Below, in pieces: positions 9,401 to 17,501 of a stretch of DNA of 39,412 nt. The stretch lies in contig PSRM01000028.1 in the NCBI GenBank assembly GCA_003176045.1, forward strand, positions 1-39,412, written 5' to 3'. Each line of letters opens with the position of its first letter. The stretch's first letter is position 1. The DNA is from Verrucomicrobiota bacterium (GTDB taxonomy: Bacteria > Verrucomicrobiota > Verrucomicrobiia > Limisphaerales > UBA8199). The position numbers and the translations under genes are program-made. The notes below the pieces were generated by a model that saw only the letters and a program-made list of their open reading frames with translations, ran no database searches and was not told the origin of the DNA.

Positions 9401-11194
9401 GTTGATGGACGCCGTGGCGGCTGCCCCATTGCCGCCCCCACCGCTAACCGTAACAGTGGGCGCACTGGTATAGCCGGATCCGGCGTTGGTGACCACGAAG
9501 GACGTAACCTGGCCGCTTGGCCCGATACTGGTGCCGGAGAGATATATGGGAATGAGAGTCGGGCCGACCGCTGTCAGATCGCTTGTGTTCAGAGTGATGC
9601 GAACCACGGCGGGGACCGGAGTGCCGGCATTGACCAAGTTGTTGACGTAATTTTGAGTGCCTATGGCGTTGACGACGGACAAAGAGGCGTGGGTGCCCGG
9701 GAAGGTCACTGCGAAAGCGCCATTGGTGCCGGTCCAGTCGTTGCTGCTGACGCAGGTGGTGGTCAGGCCCAGTGAGAAGCAGCGCAGGTTGCCAGCGCCG
9801 GAACTGGAGATCCAAATGTTGTCCGCGGCATCCCAGTCCATTCCGCGAGAATTACCGCCGCCGGAGGGGGCATCAGATATTCCAAAGATAGTGCGGTCGT
9901 CAGGAATGCGGCCATTCATATAAGCAATAGTTGCGCCGTTGAGCACGTCAACCGAGGCGAGAAACTGACCGTCGGGCGAAACGCGCACACCTGCGTAGGT
10001 TCCGACCGCACCACCCGCACCGCTGTTGACGCCATTCCAGGGATCGGCAGCCGGGGCCGAATTGAAGGGCGGATTGATACCGCTGGTGTAAAGCCAGTTG
10101 GTCGTGCTCTGCGCGCCAATTATAATGGCCCTGTTGGCTGGGTCGCCGGTAATGCCGTTGGTGGTTTGGACTGGCGCCAGGATCTGGATGTCCGGGTTGG
10201 AGAGATTGGCGCGTCCAAAACCGGCCACGATCGTGCCATCGGCTTCGATGTCAAGTTCGGGGCGCAATTGCGCGATGCCATTCAAACCGACTGAATAGGA
10301 GTAGTCGGGCCGCTTGGTCCAGGGGAGGCCACCGGCGCCTGAGCCGATGTTATATCTCATCACGCAATTGAAATCGCCTGCGGCAGTCAGTGGTCCGAGG
10401 ATGGCGTTGGTGTCGCCAGGCGTAGCAGGAGGAGCGCCCGCGCCTGTGCCTGCCTGAGGAACGTAAAGCACAAGGTTGCCGGCGGCCAGAGAACCGACCG
10501 CGCAGGGTGTCCCGAAAACGTCGCCGGCTCCTGCGGCGCGCGAGGCTCCCAGCAGGGGGTACGCGCTGCTCAAATCCGGTGCGAACGCGTAAATCATGTT
10601 TTGGTCGCCCACACCCTTTCCGTCCGCCACCATCAGGGTATTATCCGGGGCCACGCGCATGCGGCCAGGGCCCTTAAAGTTTGAGTTGATCGAGCCAGGC
10701 CACGTGTTGGTGCCGGGACTGCCGGCAAATGCCACCGAACTCTGGTCGGCGTTCATGGCATAGACTCCTTGCGCATGCTCGCCAGTCAGGCTACTAGCCA
10801 TATAGAGACGACCGAACAGGGCGCCGATTTTGGGATTTTTATTAGCCGCCACACCGCTGGCGTTGGCCCAAATTGAGTTGGGATTGCTGTCCGAGGAAAT
10901 CTGAGTGGGTGTGCCGTTGCCCGGTTTGAAGCAACTGATTGACCAACTGGTGTGAGCGCCAACGGAAAAGTTGGTCGGCCCGGCTGGAAGATAACCCATG
11001 TTCAAGGTGGAACTATCTTCGAACGTGACCGTGACGACAGCGCCGGTTTCGTTCATGTAGAACGAGACCTGACCGGACCCATTAGTGCCGGTGATACCGG
11101 AGGCGAACGGGTGGGCGTGGAGGGTTAATGAAATGCTCGTAAGAGCGGTTGCGACAATCAGGGAACGGATGAGGGGGACCGAGTTGATTCTCAT
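6440..11194 (-). CDS. giant secreted protein with Ig-like domain, paralog of the 1470-4742 protein
   Basis: I place the start at 11194 (1584 aa). The frame opens 35 codons earlier at 11299, but only from 11194 is there a clean signal peptide (MRINSVPLIRSLIVATALTSISLTLHA, then HPFASG). Residues about 30-520 match the first part of the 1090-aa paralog: HPFASGITGTNGSGQVSFYMNE, then propeller-like blades such as MRVAPDNTLMVADG. At about 570-630 there are two copies of a glycine-rich unit (GSGYTSAPTVTVSGGGG and GNGYTSLPTVTISGGGG). A Calx-beta-like stretch and a LamG-like sandwich follow. At about 1400-1490 there is an Ig-like domain with the typical DSGPYTCLV Cys strand. It ends PDRYYRIEDTRH. Likely extracellular; function unknown. 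Confidence 0.85.
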   Translation of the reverse strand: MRINSVPLIRSLIVATALTSISLTLHAHPFASGITGTNGSGQVSFYMNETGAVVTVTFEDSSTLNMGYLPAGPTNFSVGAHTSWSISCFKPGNGTPTQISSDSNPNSIWANASGVAANKNPKIGALFGRLYMASSLTGEHAQGVYAMNADQSSVAFAGSPGTNTWPGSINSNFKGPGRMRVAPDNTLMVADGKGVGDQNMIYAFAPDLSSAYPLLGASRAAGAGDVFGTPCAVGSLAAGNLVLYVPQAGTGAGAPPATPGDTNAILGPLTAAGDFNCVMRYNIGSGAGGLPWTKRPDYSYSVGLNGIAQLRPELDIEADGTIVAGFGRANLSNPDIQILAPVQTTNGITGDPANRAIIIGAQSTTNWLYTSGINPPFNSAPAADPWNGVNSGAGGAVGTYAGVRVSPDGQFLASVDVLNGATIAYMNGRIPDDRTIFGISDAPSGGGNSRGMDWDAADNIWISSSGAGNLRCFSLGLTTTCVSSNDWTGTNGAFAVTFPGTHASLSVVNAIGTQNYVNNLVNAGTPVPAVVRITLNTSDLTAVGPTLIPIYLSGTSIGPSGQVTSFVVTNAGSGYTSAPTVTVSGGGGNGAAATASINTTTHVVSSVNIINPGNGYTSLPTVTISGGGGSGATAGAVMWNTGKPTNFLLNTSQTPNGVTILNNGVIFPGTAFSGSNGPNWNVDVQMIPTALPVSGPETAINFRIPSGTNFTAVPLLATTLSIINTGPQVLQLTAPSPGSLAGMNRGILHDMARFVITRLGDTNGPGNDAINPIVQRSYTVTNINYYPPASAATPMAVLGTDYTAGVQNFNNAVLSDGSPGIVINPGVSTVPVAIGNPVKHTNTNLRRTNEAVVINLTNICNTVTTPGCNTNLLSSELLQYAVTTTAQTLNEFDNANGGETVLWSNPLTNAADSSNWTLVFANINQACGNYSGTPVLPLVRPNYNNDAQDPSGAYSAVFGEPVATEAGTSGISVPQSAAMAANGWTTALRLSANKDPGNAGEAGLNLYPQGMRFEGNYALRFDMYLSLADFTVGQGASAGTFPREFAAFGINHRGTNANWRLDLNPRVQGTGSYPINADGEWCCIDAGSGSITPADYDMFISPAFAQFNAGTGVPIAQNIPYNTGTFTSQSASPSFSPYTNKELACFDFTFTNYVGTNYFANAGVPNDQFSQNNNSPTTSPSPEQGVIKSPPFLGINSLGGAPDNQWVDVSLELTRQTNLTLYVAQQPVMNSSIINPIFGTANPIAPFGGVPMLGYLDPNKDITDFSAFVYYSNLRVVELSPFTPWTNQPPNLMVVTQGQSFTLSSAALFASNPLTNMWFFSNTNGPTGLNGVQHCAENGTIQLLNGGAIVTNTFAATNGTANLTQSLQTGTNYMSVWSDQAGSLTNFQAIVEVVWVNTNKTVNYGTTNTLAVVASGNSPPTAFQWMFAGTNLVASSHYLNVTTATLTLNQGTPADSGPYTCLVTCSKTYTNRANGSTYPVVASNSPAATLTVLPPPAPTNLVASVGGGNVTIHFTSADLSAPSSAFALLSTVALQFGSSTNNSLGAFTNYPGGVFTGSSGSFQVVVPQNPSEPDRYYRIEDTRH

Positions 11195-11397
11195 AGGAGG
11201 ATTGGTATTTCTGCCCGGCAAAGTGTGCGCAACGGGGCGCGCACGCACACGGCACCGGACGTTTCTTAAGCTTGTTGGCGTCCATCTTAGGGCAAACACC
11301 GCAAGGCTGTCAATGAAGAAAATTAAAAAATATTATGACTGACAAGATACTTTCCACGAGTCATTGACTACCAAGCTGTGAAGAAATCCAAAACCCA

Positions 11398-11484
11398 TGT
11401 AGCAGCCGAGGTAACGAGACTCTGAAATCCTTGTGCACGAGCAGGTTACAAAAAAATTAGAGCCTCGTCACCTCGGCTGCTACA
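11398..11484. repeat. 26-bp inverted repeat of the dispersed GTAGCAGCCGAGGTAACGAG element
   Basis: Left arm 11398-11423 and right arm 11459-11484 are complementary at 24 of 26 positions around a 35-base loop. Single copies of the same element are at 1441-1462 and 21806-21830, and the array at 1-110 looks like a tandem derivative. Confidence 0.85.
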
Positions 11485-11518
11485 ATTATTTCACACCGTC
11501 TACGTAACCGCTGTCCAT

Positions 11519-11576
11519 AGACCACAAGACCACGGATCACAGACCACAGACCACAGACCACGAGACCACAGACCGC
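11519..11576. repeat. degenerate GACCACAG/GACCACGG short tandem repeat
   Basis: Seven-base units (ACCACAG, ACCACGG, ATCACAG and similar) are repeated about seven times. The same family appears at 15783-15866, 16675-16745 (inside a gene), 21777-21800 and 35515-35605. Confidence 0.8.
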
Positions 11577-11605
11577 AACACCTGAGCTAATGGCTGCCGG
11601 AGAAA

Positions 11606-11634
11606 CGGGGCCGGATCGGTGAGATCCGGCCCCG
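11606..11634 (-). terminator. Rho-independent terminator of the 1294-aa secreted protein gene
   Basis: A perfect 12-bp stem (CGGGGCCGGATC / GATCCGGCCCCG) with a 5-base loop sits 48 bases after the minus-strand stop. Read on the minus strand it is followed by TTTCTCC, a short T-rich run. Confidence 0.65.
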
Positions 11635-11681
11635 CTTGAATTTTGGTTGCGCGCGCGGACGAGGCCGTCCGCGCCTCCATT

Positions 11682-14600
11682 TTACTGGCTTTGGATGCGG
11701 TAGTACTTCGCGGCGCCTGGACTGCCGATTGCCGGGATCGAGAACGAGCCGGGTGTGACCGTGTTGGTGGCGACGCGTGTCCAGCTTGCGCCGGGCGTGG
11801 TGGCGACGGTGGTGCTGAGCAGCACGAACTGCGAACCCGCGCCGCCGCTGTAGCTCAAGGTTGTGGCGCCCATAGCAGGGATGGCGATGGTGACCGGAGC
11901 CAGCGGCAGGGCCGCGAAACTCACGCTATTGCTTGAGCCTGCCAGATAGATGCCGCTGACTTCGAGCGAACTCAAGGTGCGGGTCCATACCCCAAGGTCA
12001 TCTACGTATGCGTCTGCAGTCAGGCCCGGGAAATAAGCGCCGGTCGGATCCTGCCCGATGACTGCCGGGTTGTTGTTGTTGACGTTCACGATGAACGAGA
12101 TGGCTTCGGAGTCAACCTGCGAGCCGTCCAGGTAAGTTGTGACGTTTGCAGGCCGGCTAAACACATGCGTCAGCAGATGCCAGTTGCCGTCGTCAATGAG
12201 GTTGGCGTCAGGGAAGGTTGTGAACTGGCTGGGCGTGGTCATGGCATGTGTGCCGTCACTCAAAGACACCTGCCAGCCGCCAGTTGTGGAGGCGGTCTGA
12301 TAAGGAGCCAGCGAAAAGCCTGTGCCAGCCAGGCTTGTCGAACCGACAGCGTCGCCGAAGAACGGCAGATTTGTGGATCCGGCCGTTTGTTTGACCCAAT
12401 AGGATACTGAGAAGTCAATGTTCGAAGTGAACTTCAAGTCCTGCACCACGCCCAGGGTCACGTAGTTGGTGCTGCCTGGCGTGGTCGAGTAGTGCAACGA
12501 GCCGGAGCCAATAGCGGCGGGCGTCGAGAACGTCGGCGCGCCGACCGCGGTTCCGTCGTGCCCACGGCCCGAGATGTCTTTGTAGTCGCCGTCGAATGGC
12601 AGGTGCAGTACCAGGCCATTGGTGAGGTGGAGTTGGGCTGCGCTGGTCGGTATAGGCAGCACGGTGAGGGTAGAGGTAGGACTGTTGCTGTTGCCGGCAG
12701 GATTACTTACGTTGCAATAATAGCTGCCCGCATCGCTCTGGTGGAGTGGCGAGATCGTCAGCGTCTGGTCGGTCTTTCCGCCGAGCAGGCCGGTACCGAT
12801 CTTGTACCATTGGTAACTTAAGGCCGTGCCGGCGGCGTTCTCAGTCAGCGCGGCCGAAAGGCTCACGTAATTTGTCGGCGGTTGGACTACCGGCGCGGTG
12901 GGGATGGGCACTTGCAAGCTGCCATAGCGGGCGTTGAAATGATTGGTGACCTGCAACTGCGTCAATGCGTAGTTGTAAAATGCGGCTTCATCTATGCGCC
13001 CATAGACTTGCTCCGCTCCACCATCCGAACCGCCGGTAACGTATGCGGATGGATTGGCGCCCAATTGCAAGGTGCCTGACGTCCCGTTAACGGCGTGGCC
13101 AGTAATTGCGACCTGGCCGACCAGCGCGCCATTGACGTAAAAATTGTAATCGGAACCGTCGTAGGCGCAAACCAGGTGATACCAGGTCTTGCCATCGGCT
13201 ATGAGGGCCGTGCTGAGGTTGACGTCATTGTCGGCCACCGCGCCAGCCGTGAACTCCAGGGCTGTCCCTCCAGGCAGCACGCCGAAGGCGTATCCATTTG
13301 GATTGGCCAGGCTCAGGGTCGAGAACAAGCGTCCTTTGGTGGTCAGGTTTGTAAATGTGGCCCAGGCCTCCAATGTAAATAGCGTGCCTGCCCCGGAGAG
13401 GACGAAGGGCGCTCCATTATTTACCTTCATGTAGCCTCGAGGCGAACCGGAGTTGGGCACGCCCATGCAGGCATCGGTATCTATTGGAGCCGCGTAACCG
13501 TTGTTATCATTAATCGTCGCGTTATTGTAAGTGCCGTTGTTGCCACCCACATAGTCATTGGCCGTCGTTCCACTGGCTTCGTCCAGGCGCCAGTAGGCAA
13601 TCGGGCCGTCACCCAGGATGGTTTCCGTGTAAACGTTGGTCGCCAGGACGGTCAGAATGCCGGTCGTGTTCAGTGTGTTGGTGTTTCCGAAGTTGTTGTG
13701 AATGAAGCAGGTGTAAGTGCCCGCGTCGCCGGCGTAAGCGTTGGTGGACCAGGCGCTGGTGGTTGCGCCGGAAATGGCGGTGCCATTCAAACTCCACTGA
13801 TAGGTGAATGAGGGATCGCCGATGACGCTGACACTAAAGGTCACATTGGTGGTAGGATATGTCGTAACCGATGCGGGTTCCTGCACAATGACCGGCGAGC
13901 CGAGGACGTTAAGTTTGCCGCTTCCGGTCGCGAAGGTCAGCGTGGTGCCCGCGCCGGAGCCCGACGCCCCGTAGGAACCCGACGGCTGAAGCGTTCCGTC
14001 AATGATCAGGGCTGCAATATTTTGAGTGCCCGAGAAATTCAGGTTGATCGTGCCGCCGCTGGATAGGGAGACGGCAGCGCTTGAGGCAAGTGCAGTGGTG
14101 CTGTCGAGTTGGAGGGTGGCGCCCGCGTTGTTGGTAACGTTTCCGGCAATTGATCCGGACACTTCCAGGCTCCCCTGGTTGACGGTCGTACCGCCGGTGT
14201 AGCTGTTGGCCGCAGTCAGCACCCACTTGCCTGCTTGAGCTTTAACAACCGAAGTTTTGTTCGCGCCGGAGTTGTCCACGATAGTGCCGATGCTGTTGTT
14301 CCCCGTGTTCGAACCTTGCAACGTCAGCGTCTTGGACGCGGCGCCCGACGCAGTGTTAACCGCTGTCAAAACAAGCGCCCCCGTGCCGTCGGCCTCGATT
14401 GTCGGACTGCCAACCGGCGAACCGCTGCCGCTCAGATCAATAACGCGGTTGCAAGTGTCGCCCGCGCCTTGATAAACCAGTGCGGCGTTCACGCTGGCGT
14501 TGCCCAGCCCAATTGTTCCCGCTGCGGTGGTGGTGGGTGCGCCGAGGCTGCAACTGGTGCTCAGGTTTTTGAGCGAATTGATGATCAGGGTTACTGTCGA

Positions 14601-15566
14601 GCCGGAAGCACCGCCACCACCTAGAGTGGTCTGGCCGGTGTAGGTGTTGTTGCCGCTCAGCGTGATCGAGCTGCTGTTATTGGCCGTGAGGTTCAAATTT
14701 CCGGTCCCGGCGATTGTGCCGGAAAGTGTCAGAGGCGCCGTGCCGCCCCCGCCGTTATTTCTCAGGTTCAAATTGGCAAACAGGAAATATGGCCCGGTGA
14801 GGGTCACTGGAACACCTGCATCAGCGGCATAATTCACGCCAAAAGTGCTCGCGCTGGTGGCCGTGCCGTTAGTCCAATTGTTGGCGATGGTAATCGGGTT
14901 GCCGCCCGTGCCAAGGATCGGAGCGAACGTGGTCCCGTTAATGACGATCGGACCTGTGCCAAACGAGTTGTTGTTATTGAAGTAGGTCAAAGTGCCGCTC
15001 GAGTTGAACACTGTCCCGCCGCTATAGCTGTTGTTGCCCAGCAGTTCGAAGTTGCCCCCGCCGGCCGATTCCGAGACGCCGCCCGTGCCGGTGATCGGCG
15101 CGGTGATGAGCAAATTCCCGCCCCCGGTAAAGAACCCCTGCACAGGCAATCCTCCGGTTAGAGTGGCGTTGGGAACGACGTTGAGGTTGCCGCCGCCAGC
15201 CGCAGCAATGGTGATCGTTACACCAGACGCCCCAAACATTCCAGCCATCGCTTCCGAGTTGTTGACCGTCACGGTATAGGGAGTGGCACTACTATTAAAT
15301 CTTGGGAAAACGCCGCCTGCTGCTGTGCTGGCAGCTACTGCTGTGGGATAGTCGCTTGTCGGAGCGCCAGTCGAGGTGGTCGCCCAGAACGTACCGTCCC
15401 ATGAATCATTGTCATTCGCATTTATCCCATAAGCCGTGGCCGTGCCGTTGAGATGGTAATAATACGAATTTGCAGCCTGTGTGCTCCCAGCGAAACCGCA
15501 AAACAGCAAGCAGAGGCTCAGCGAAATGAAGTTCAATTTTTTCGAGACGAGTTTTTTCATGTTCAT
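11682..15566 (-). CDS. giant secreted protein: autotransporter-type beta repeats, two Ig-like and two LamG-like domains
   Basis: This 1294-aa protein has a signal peptide ending near FAGSTQAA. Three autotransporter-associated beta-strand repeats are visible at about residues 179 (NSYSGGTVFNSSGTLTY), 309 (NTYTGQTTLGGGG) and 455 (NSYTGGTTVNQGSLEVSG). An Ig-like domain is at about 565-635 (YQWSLNGTAISG, DAGTYTCFIHN), a LamG/concanavalin-like domain at 655-880 (DGPIAYWRLDEASG, WYHLVCAYDGSDYNFYVNG), a second Ig-like at 900-970 (QWYKIGTGLLGG, DAGSYYCNVSN) and a second LamG-like at 990-1200 (NGLVLHLPFDGDYKDISG). It ends AKYYRIQSQ. There is no outer-membrane barrel, so it is not a classical autotransporter. 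The LamG domains suggest polysaccharide binding or surface adhesion. MNMKKL or MKKL are both possible starts, two codons apart. Confidence 0.88.
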   Translation of the reverse strand: MNMKKLVSKKLNFISLSLCLLFCGFAGSTQAANSYYYHLNGTATAYGINANDNDSWDGTFWATTSTGAPTSDYPTAVAASTAAGGVFPRFNSSATPYTVTVNNSEAMAGMFGASGVTITIAAAGGGNLNVVPNATLTGGLPVQGFFTGGGNLLITAPITGTGGVSESAGGGNFELLGNNSYSGGTVFNSSGTLTYFNNNNSFGTGPIVINGTTFAPILGTGGNPITIANNWTNGTATSASTFGVNYAADAGVPVTLTGPYFLFANLNLRNNGGGGTAPLTLSGTIAGTGNLNLTANNSSSITLSGNNTYTGQTTLGGGGASGSTVTLIINSLKNLSTSCSLGAPTTTAAGTIGLGNASVNAALVYQGAGDTCNRVIDLSGSGSPVGSPTIEADGTGALVLTAVNTASGAASKTLTLQGSNTGNNSIGTIVDNSGANKTSVVKAQAGKWVLTAANSYTGGTTVNQGSLEVSGSIAGNVTNNAGATLQLDSTTALASSAAVSLSSGGTINLNFSGTQNIAALIIDGTLQPSGSYGASGSGAGTTLTFATGSGKLNVLGSPVIVQEPASVTTYPTTNVTFSVSVIGDPSFTYQWSLNGTAISGATTSAWSTNAYAGDAGTYTCFIHNNFGNTNTLNTTGILTVLATNVYTETILGDGPIAYWRLDEASGTTANDYVGGNNGTYNNATINDNNGYAAPIDTDACMGVPNSGSPRGYMKVNNGAPFVLSGAGTLFTLEAWATFTNLTTKGRLFSTLSLANPNGYAFGVLPGGTALEFTAGAVADNDVNLSTALIADGKTWYHLVCAYDGSDYNFYVNGALVGQVAITGHAVNGTSGTLQLGANPSAYVTGGSDGGAEQVYGRIDEAAFYNYALTQLQVTNHFNARYGSLQVPIPTAPVVQPPTNYVSLSAALTENAAGTALSYQWYKIGTGLLGGKTDQTLTISPLHQSDAGSYYCNVSNPAGNSNSPTSTLTVLPIPTSAAQLHLTNGLVLHLPFDGDYKDISGRGHDGTAVGAPTFSTPAAIGSGSLHYSTTPGSTNYVTLGVVQDLKFTSNIDFSVSYWVKQTAGSTNLPFFGDAVGSTSLAGTGFSLAPYQTASTTGGWQVSLSDGTHAMTTPSQFTTFPDANLIDDGNWHLLTHVFSRPANVTTYLDGSQVDSEAISFIVNVNNNNPAVIGQDPTGAYFPGLTADAYVDDLGVWTRTLSSLEVSGIYLAGSSNSVSFAALPLAPVTIAIPAMGATTLSYSGGAGSQFVLLSTTVATTPGASWTRVATNTVTPGSFSIPAIGSPGAAKYYRIQSQ

Positions 15567-15848
15567 AGATTTGCTTTGATCGCTTAAGCAGCGAACGAAA
15601 GCCAGGGATTCATTTGGTGGTTGTACTGCTGCACTTGTGTCCGGCGCATCCCAAGCGCTGACCCGCGCGGGCTGCGGGACACATCAATTAGGTTATCGGC
15701 AGCCACTTTAGCAGGAATGTCAGAAAGTGTCAAAATAAAAAATAAGTGACGGTCAAGATACATATTCATGTGGGGGCAGCAGGCTACAGGACCACAGGAC
15801 CACGGACCACAGACTACGGACTGCTGATCACCGACCGCAGACTACGGA
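15567..15848. repeat. spacer ending in GGACCACGGACCACAGACTACGG repeats
   Basis: From 15783 to 15866 there are about ten degenerate 7-base units of the GACCACAG family; the last units overlap the 3' end of the glycosyltransferase gene. Upstream, 15567-15780 carries no recognisable gene and would hold the promoter of the 1294-aa gene; AAAATAAAAAATAAG near 15732-15746 is AT-rich. Confidence 0.6.
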
Positions 15849-17501
15849 CTACTGACTACAGACAAGCGTGCCGTCGCGATTCATCTGGAACTTCTGTCCG
15901 CGCCATTCGATGCGGTTGCCGAGGAAGGCCAACAGCCACACGAAAACCTGGAGCAGATCTTTCAATGGAACAAGCCAGGCCAGGCGGAGGGGGAGGCCGT
16001 TTATTCGATCATTGAGCATTGAGCATTGAGCATTGAGCATTGAGCATTGCACCTCGACCCTCGACCCTCGACCCTCGACCCTCCCCTGAACCCTGAACTC
16101 TGCGCGTGCCGAGGACGAGTCTGCGATCCTGCCGTAAAGGTCCCGCGCCGTGAAGACGCGGAAAAGCAGGAGAACCGCCGTCACCGCGAGGCTCAGCCAG
16201 GACCGCGAAATCGCCAGCCACAGTAGAGGCCAGAGTGTTGCGTTGCCGAGAATACTAATAAAATAAGGCACGGGCTGGCAGACTCGAATGGTGCGGGCCC
16301 AACGCAATTGATGTTTCCACACGGCACGCCAGCCCAGAGGCTCGTCCCAACACTCGACAACCACTGGACAAATCTCGAGCCGATGGCCCCGCTGGGCGAT
16401 GCGATGGCCCAATTGGTAGTCGTCGGCCAGGCAATTCACCAGCGCGCCAAAGCCGCCGATCTCCTGGAGTGCGCCGCGGCGGACTGCCATGACCGCTCCG
16501 AGGGCGAAGTCCAAGGGTTTGAGCGAGATTCCTTGCAGCACCTGGCTCCAAAAATCCGCATTAATCGAGATTGCCTCCCACTGCATCGCGAGGTTGGACG
16601 GGTTGGCAAGGCGATAGAAACAGGTGACTAATTGCGGACCGGGACCAGCAGGTACTGGATGCTGGATGCTGCCAAGGTCCGTAGTCCGTAGTCCGTGGTC
16701 CGTGGTCCGTGATCCGTGGTCTGTGGTCTGTGGTCCGTGAATTGTGGTCTTTCTCCGGTCCATTTCAAACGTCTGGACGATATTTGAGACTAACTCCGGA
16801 GGCACTCGCACGTCGGCGTCGCTGATGATGAGGATGTCATGTTTGGCCAGAGGTTCGAGTTGGGCCAGTTTTGAGACTTTGGAATTTGGGCCGGCTAGGG
16901 GGCCGGAGACGACCAACTGGGCATCCGCGTCCGGGAACTCGCGCAGCAGTCGCTCCACGATTTCGCAAGCAGGGTCGGGGGAAAGGTGAGGGGCGAGGGG
17001 CGAGCCGCCTGCGCTGCGCTCCGGCGCGCCAAGGGGGCGAGGGGAGGCTTGAGCAGAGCCGTCCCGCTGAGGGGGATGAGGGAGCGTATTGGAGATACTG
17101 GATACTGGATGCTGGAAACTGGATAATGCGTGCTCGATGTTGGAAACTGGATCCTGGTTGCTGGTTACTGAATATTGATTACTGGTTTCCGAGCCTGCGA
17201 CAGCAAATAGGATTTGCAAGGGCCCAGCATATTTCTGCGTGAACCAGCTTCGCAGGCAGTCCTCGGTGGCGGCGTCGGCTCCTTTGAGCGGTTTAAGAAC
17301 TGTGACGCCTGGAAAACGATCCGACGTATTGTTTTCCGCGGAGGCCGAACCTTGAACTTTGAACCTTGAACTTTGAACCTTGAACTCTGGACCATGCGCC
17401 CGGCTTCTGGCCCTATCCCATCTACTTCCAACCCACCATTGCCAAAGGGTAAGAAGAAAGCTGAGAACGACCAGGACGCCTGCGATTAGGTCTAAATGCA
17501 C
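15849..17501 (-). CDS. hpnI: HpnI / ceramide-glucosyltransferase-like GT21 glycosyltransferase with in-frame repeat insertions
   Basis: The family transfers a sugar from a nucleotide donor to a lipid (hopanoid or ceramide) at the inner membrane. Visible landmarks: N-terminal membrane anchor (LIAGVLVVLSFLLTLWQWW), VTVLKPLKGADA at about 75-86, PNSKVSKLAQL, acidic motif ISDADVRV, then CFYRLANPSNLAMQWE, LGAVMAVRRGALQEIGGF, acidic motif LADDYQLGHRIA, the product-site motif QLRWAR, and two C-terminal membrane spans. The family is normally about 380-390 aa; this one is 550. The excess consists of blocks that are plainly repeat DNA read in frame: residues ~40-53 (FKVQSSRFKVQG), ~104-176 (SNQDPVSN.. 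SSFQHPVSS), ~247-287 (TTDHGSRTTDHGLRTTD) and ~464-497 (QCSMLNAQCSMLND). All catalytic motifs are intact and the frame is open. The specific symbol is tentative; no other hopanoid gene is nearby. Confidence 0.8.
   Translation of the reverse strand: MHLDLIAGVLVVLSFLLTLWQWWVGSRWDRARSRAHGPEFKVQSSRFKVQGSASAENNTSDRFPGVTVLKPLKGADAATEDCLRSWFTQKYAGPLQILFAVAGSETSNQYSVTSNQDPVSNIEHALSSFQHPVSSISNTLPHPPQRDGSAQASPRPLGAPERSAGGSPLAPHLSPDPACEIVERLLREFPDADAQLVVSGPLAGPNSKVSKLAQLEPLAKHDILIISDADVRVPPELVSNIVQTFEMDRRKTTIHGPQTTDHGSRTTDHGLRTTDLGSIQHPVPAGPGPQLVTCFYRLANPSNLAMQWEAISINADFWSQVLQGISLKPLDFALGAVMAVRRGALQEIGGFGALVNCLADDYQLGHRIAQRGHRLEICPVVVECWDEPLGWRAVWKHQLRWARTIRVCQPVPYFISILGNATLWPLLWLAISRSWLSLAVTAVLLLFRVFTARDLYGRIADSSSARAEFRVQGRVEGRGSRVEVQCSMLNAQCSMLNDRINGLPLRLAWLVPLKDLLQVFVWLLAFLGNRIEWRGQKFQMNRDGTLVCSQ
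16010..16110. repeat. GAGCATT and CTCGACC 7-nt tandem repeats inside the glycosyltransferase gene
   Basis: Five near-perfect GAGCATT units are followed by about five CTCGACC units. They encode the Gln-Cys-Ser-Met-Leu-Asn and Gly-Arg-Gly-Ser-Arg-Val-Glu blocks near residues 464-497. Confidence 0.9.
16640..16760. repeat. GGATGCT and GTCCGTG 7-nt tandem repeats inside the glycosyltransferase gene
   Basis: About ten degenerate units of GTCCGTG/GTCCGTA/GTCTGTG, preceded by GGATGCT units. This is the same family, in the opposite sense, as the GACCACG runs between genes. Encodes the Thr-Thr-Asp-His-Gly repeats. Confidence 0.9.
16975..17190. repeat. ACTGGAT/ACTGGTT 7-nt repeats and a GGGGCGAGGGG block inside the glycosyltransferase gene
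   Basis: 17095-17190 contains many degenerate ACTGGAT, GGATGCT and TTACTGA units; 16975-17075 is a purine-rich block (AGGGGCGAGGGGCGAG). Both are read in frame. Confidence 0.8.
17345..17392. repeat. GAACCTT/GAACTTT 7-nt tandem repeat inside the glycosyltransferase gene
   Basis: Six to seven alternating units of TTGAACC and TTGAACT. It encodes Phe-Lys-Val-Gln-Ser/Gly repeats. The same family abuts the PafA-like start codon at 21738 and lies inside the gene at 35655. Confidence 0.9.

Larger units (their letters stand above)
11195..11681. other. 487-bp spacer holding a long dyad, GACCACAG repeats and a terminator
   Basis: It carries the 26-bp dyad at 11398-11484, the GACCACAG repeat run at 11519-11576 and the terminator at 11606-11634, each listed separately. 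The part just before 11194 should hold the promoter of the 1584-aa gene; I cannot assign clear -35/-10 boxes. AT-rich sequence at about 11318-11345 is the best candidate zone. Confidence 0.5.

Noticed and set aside
15849-17501. Glycosyltransferase as a pseudogene
   Set aside because: Despite the insertions, the frame is open from the membrane anchor to the last span and every catalytic motif is intact.
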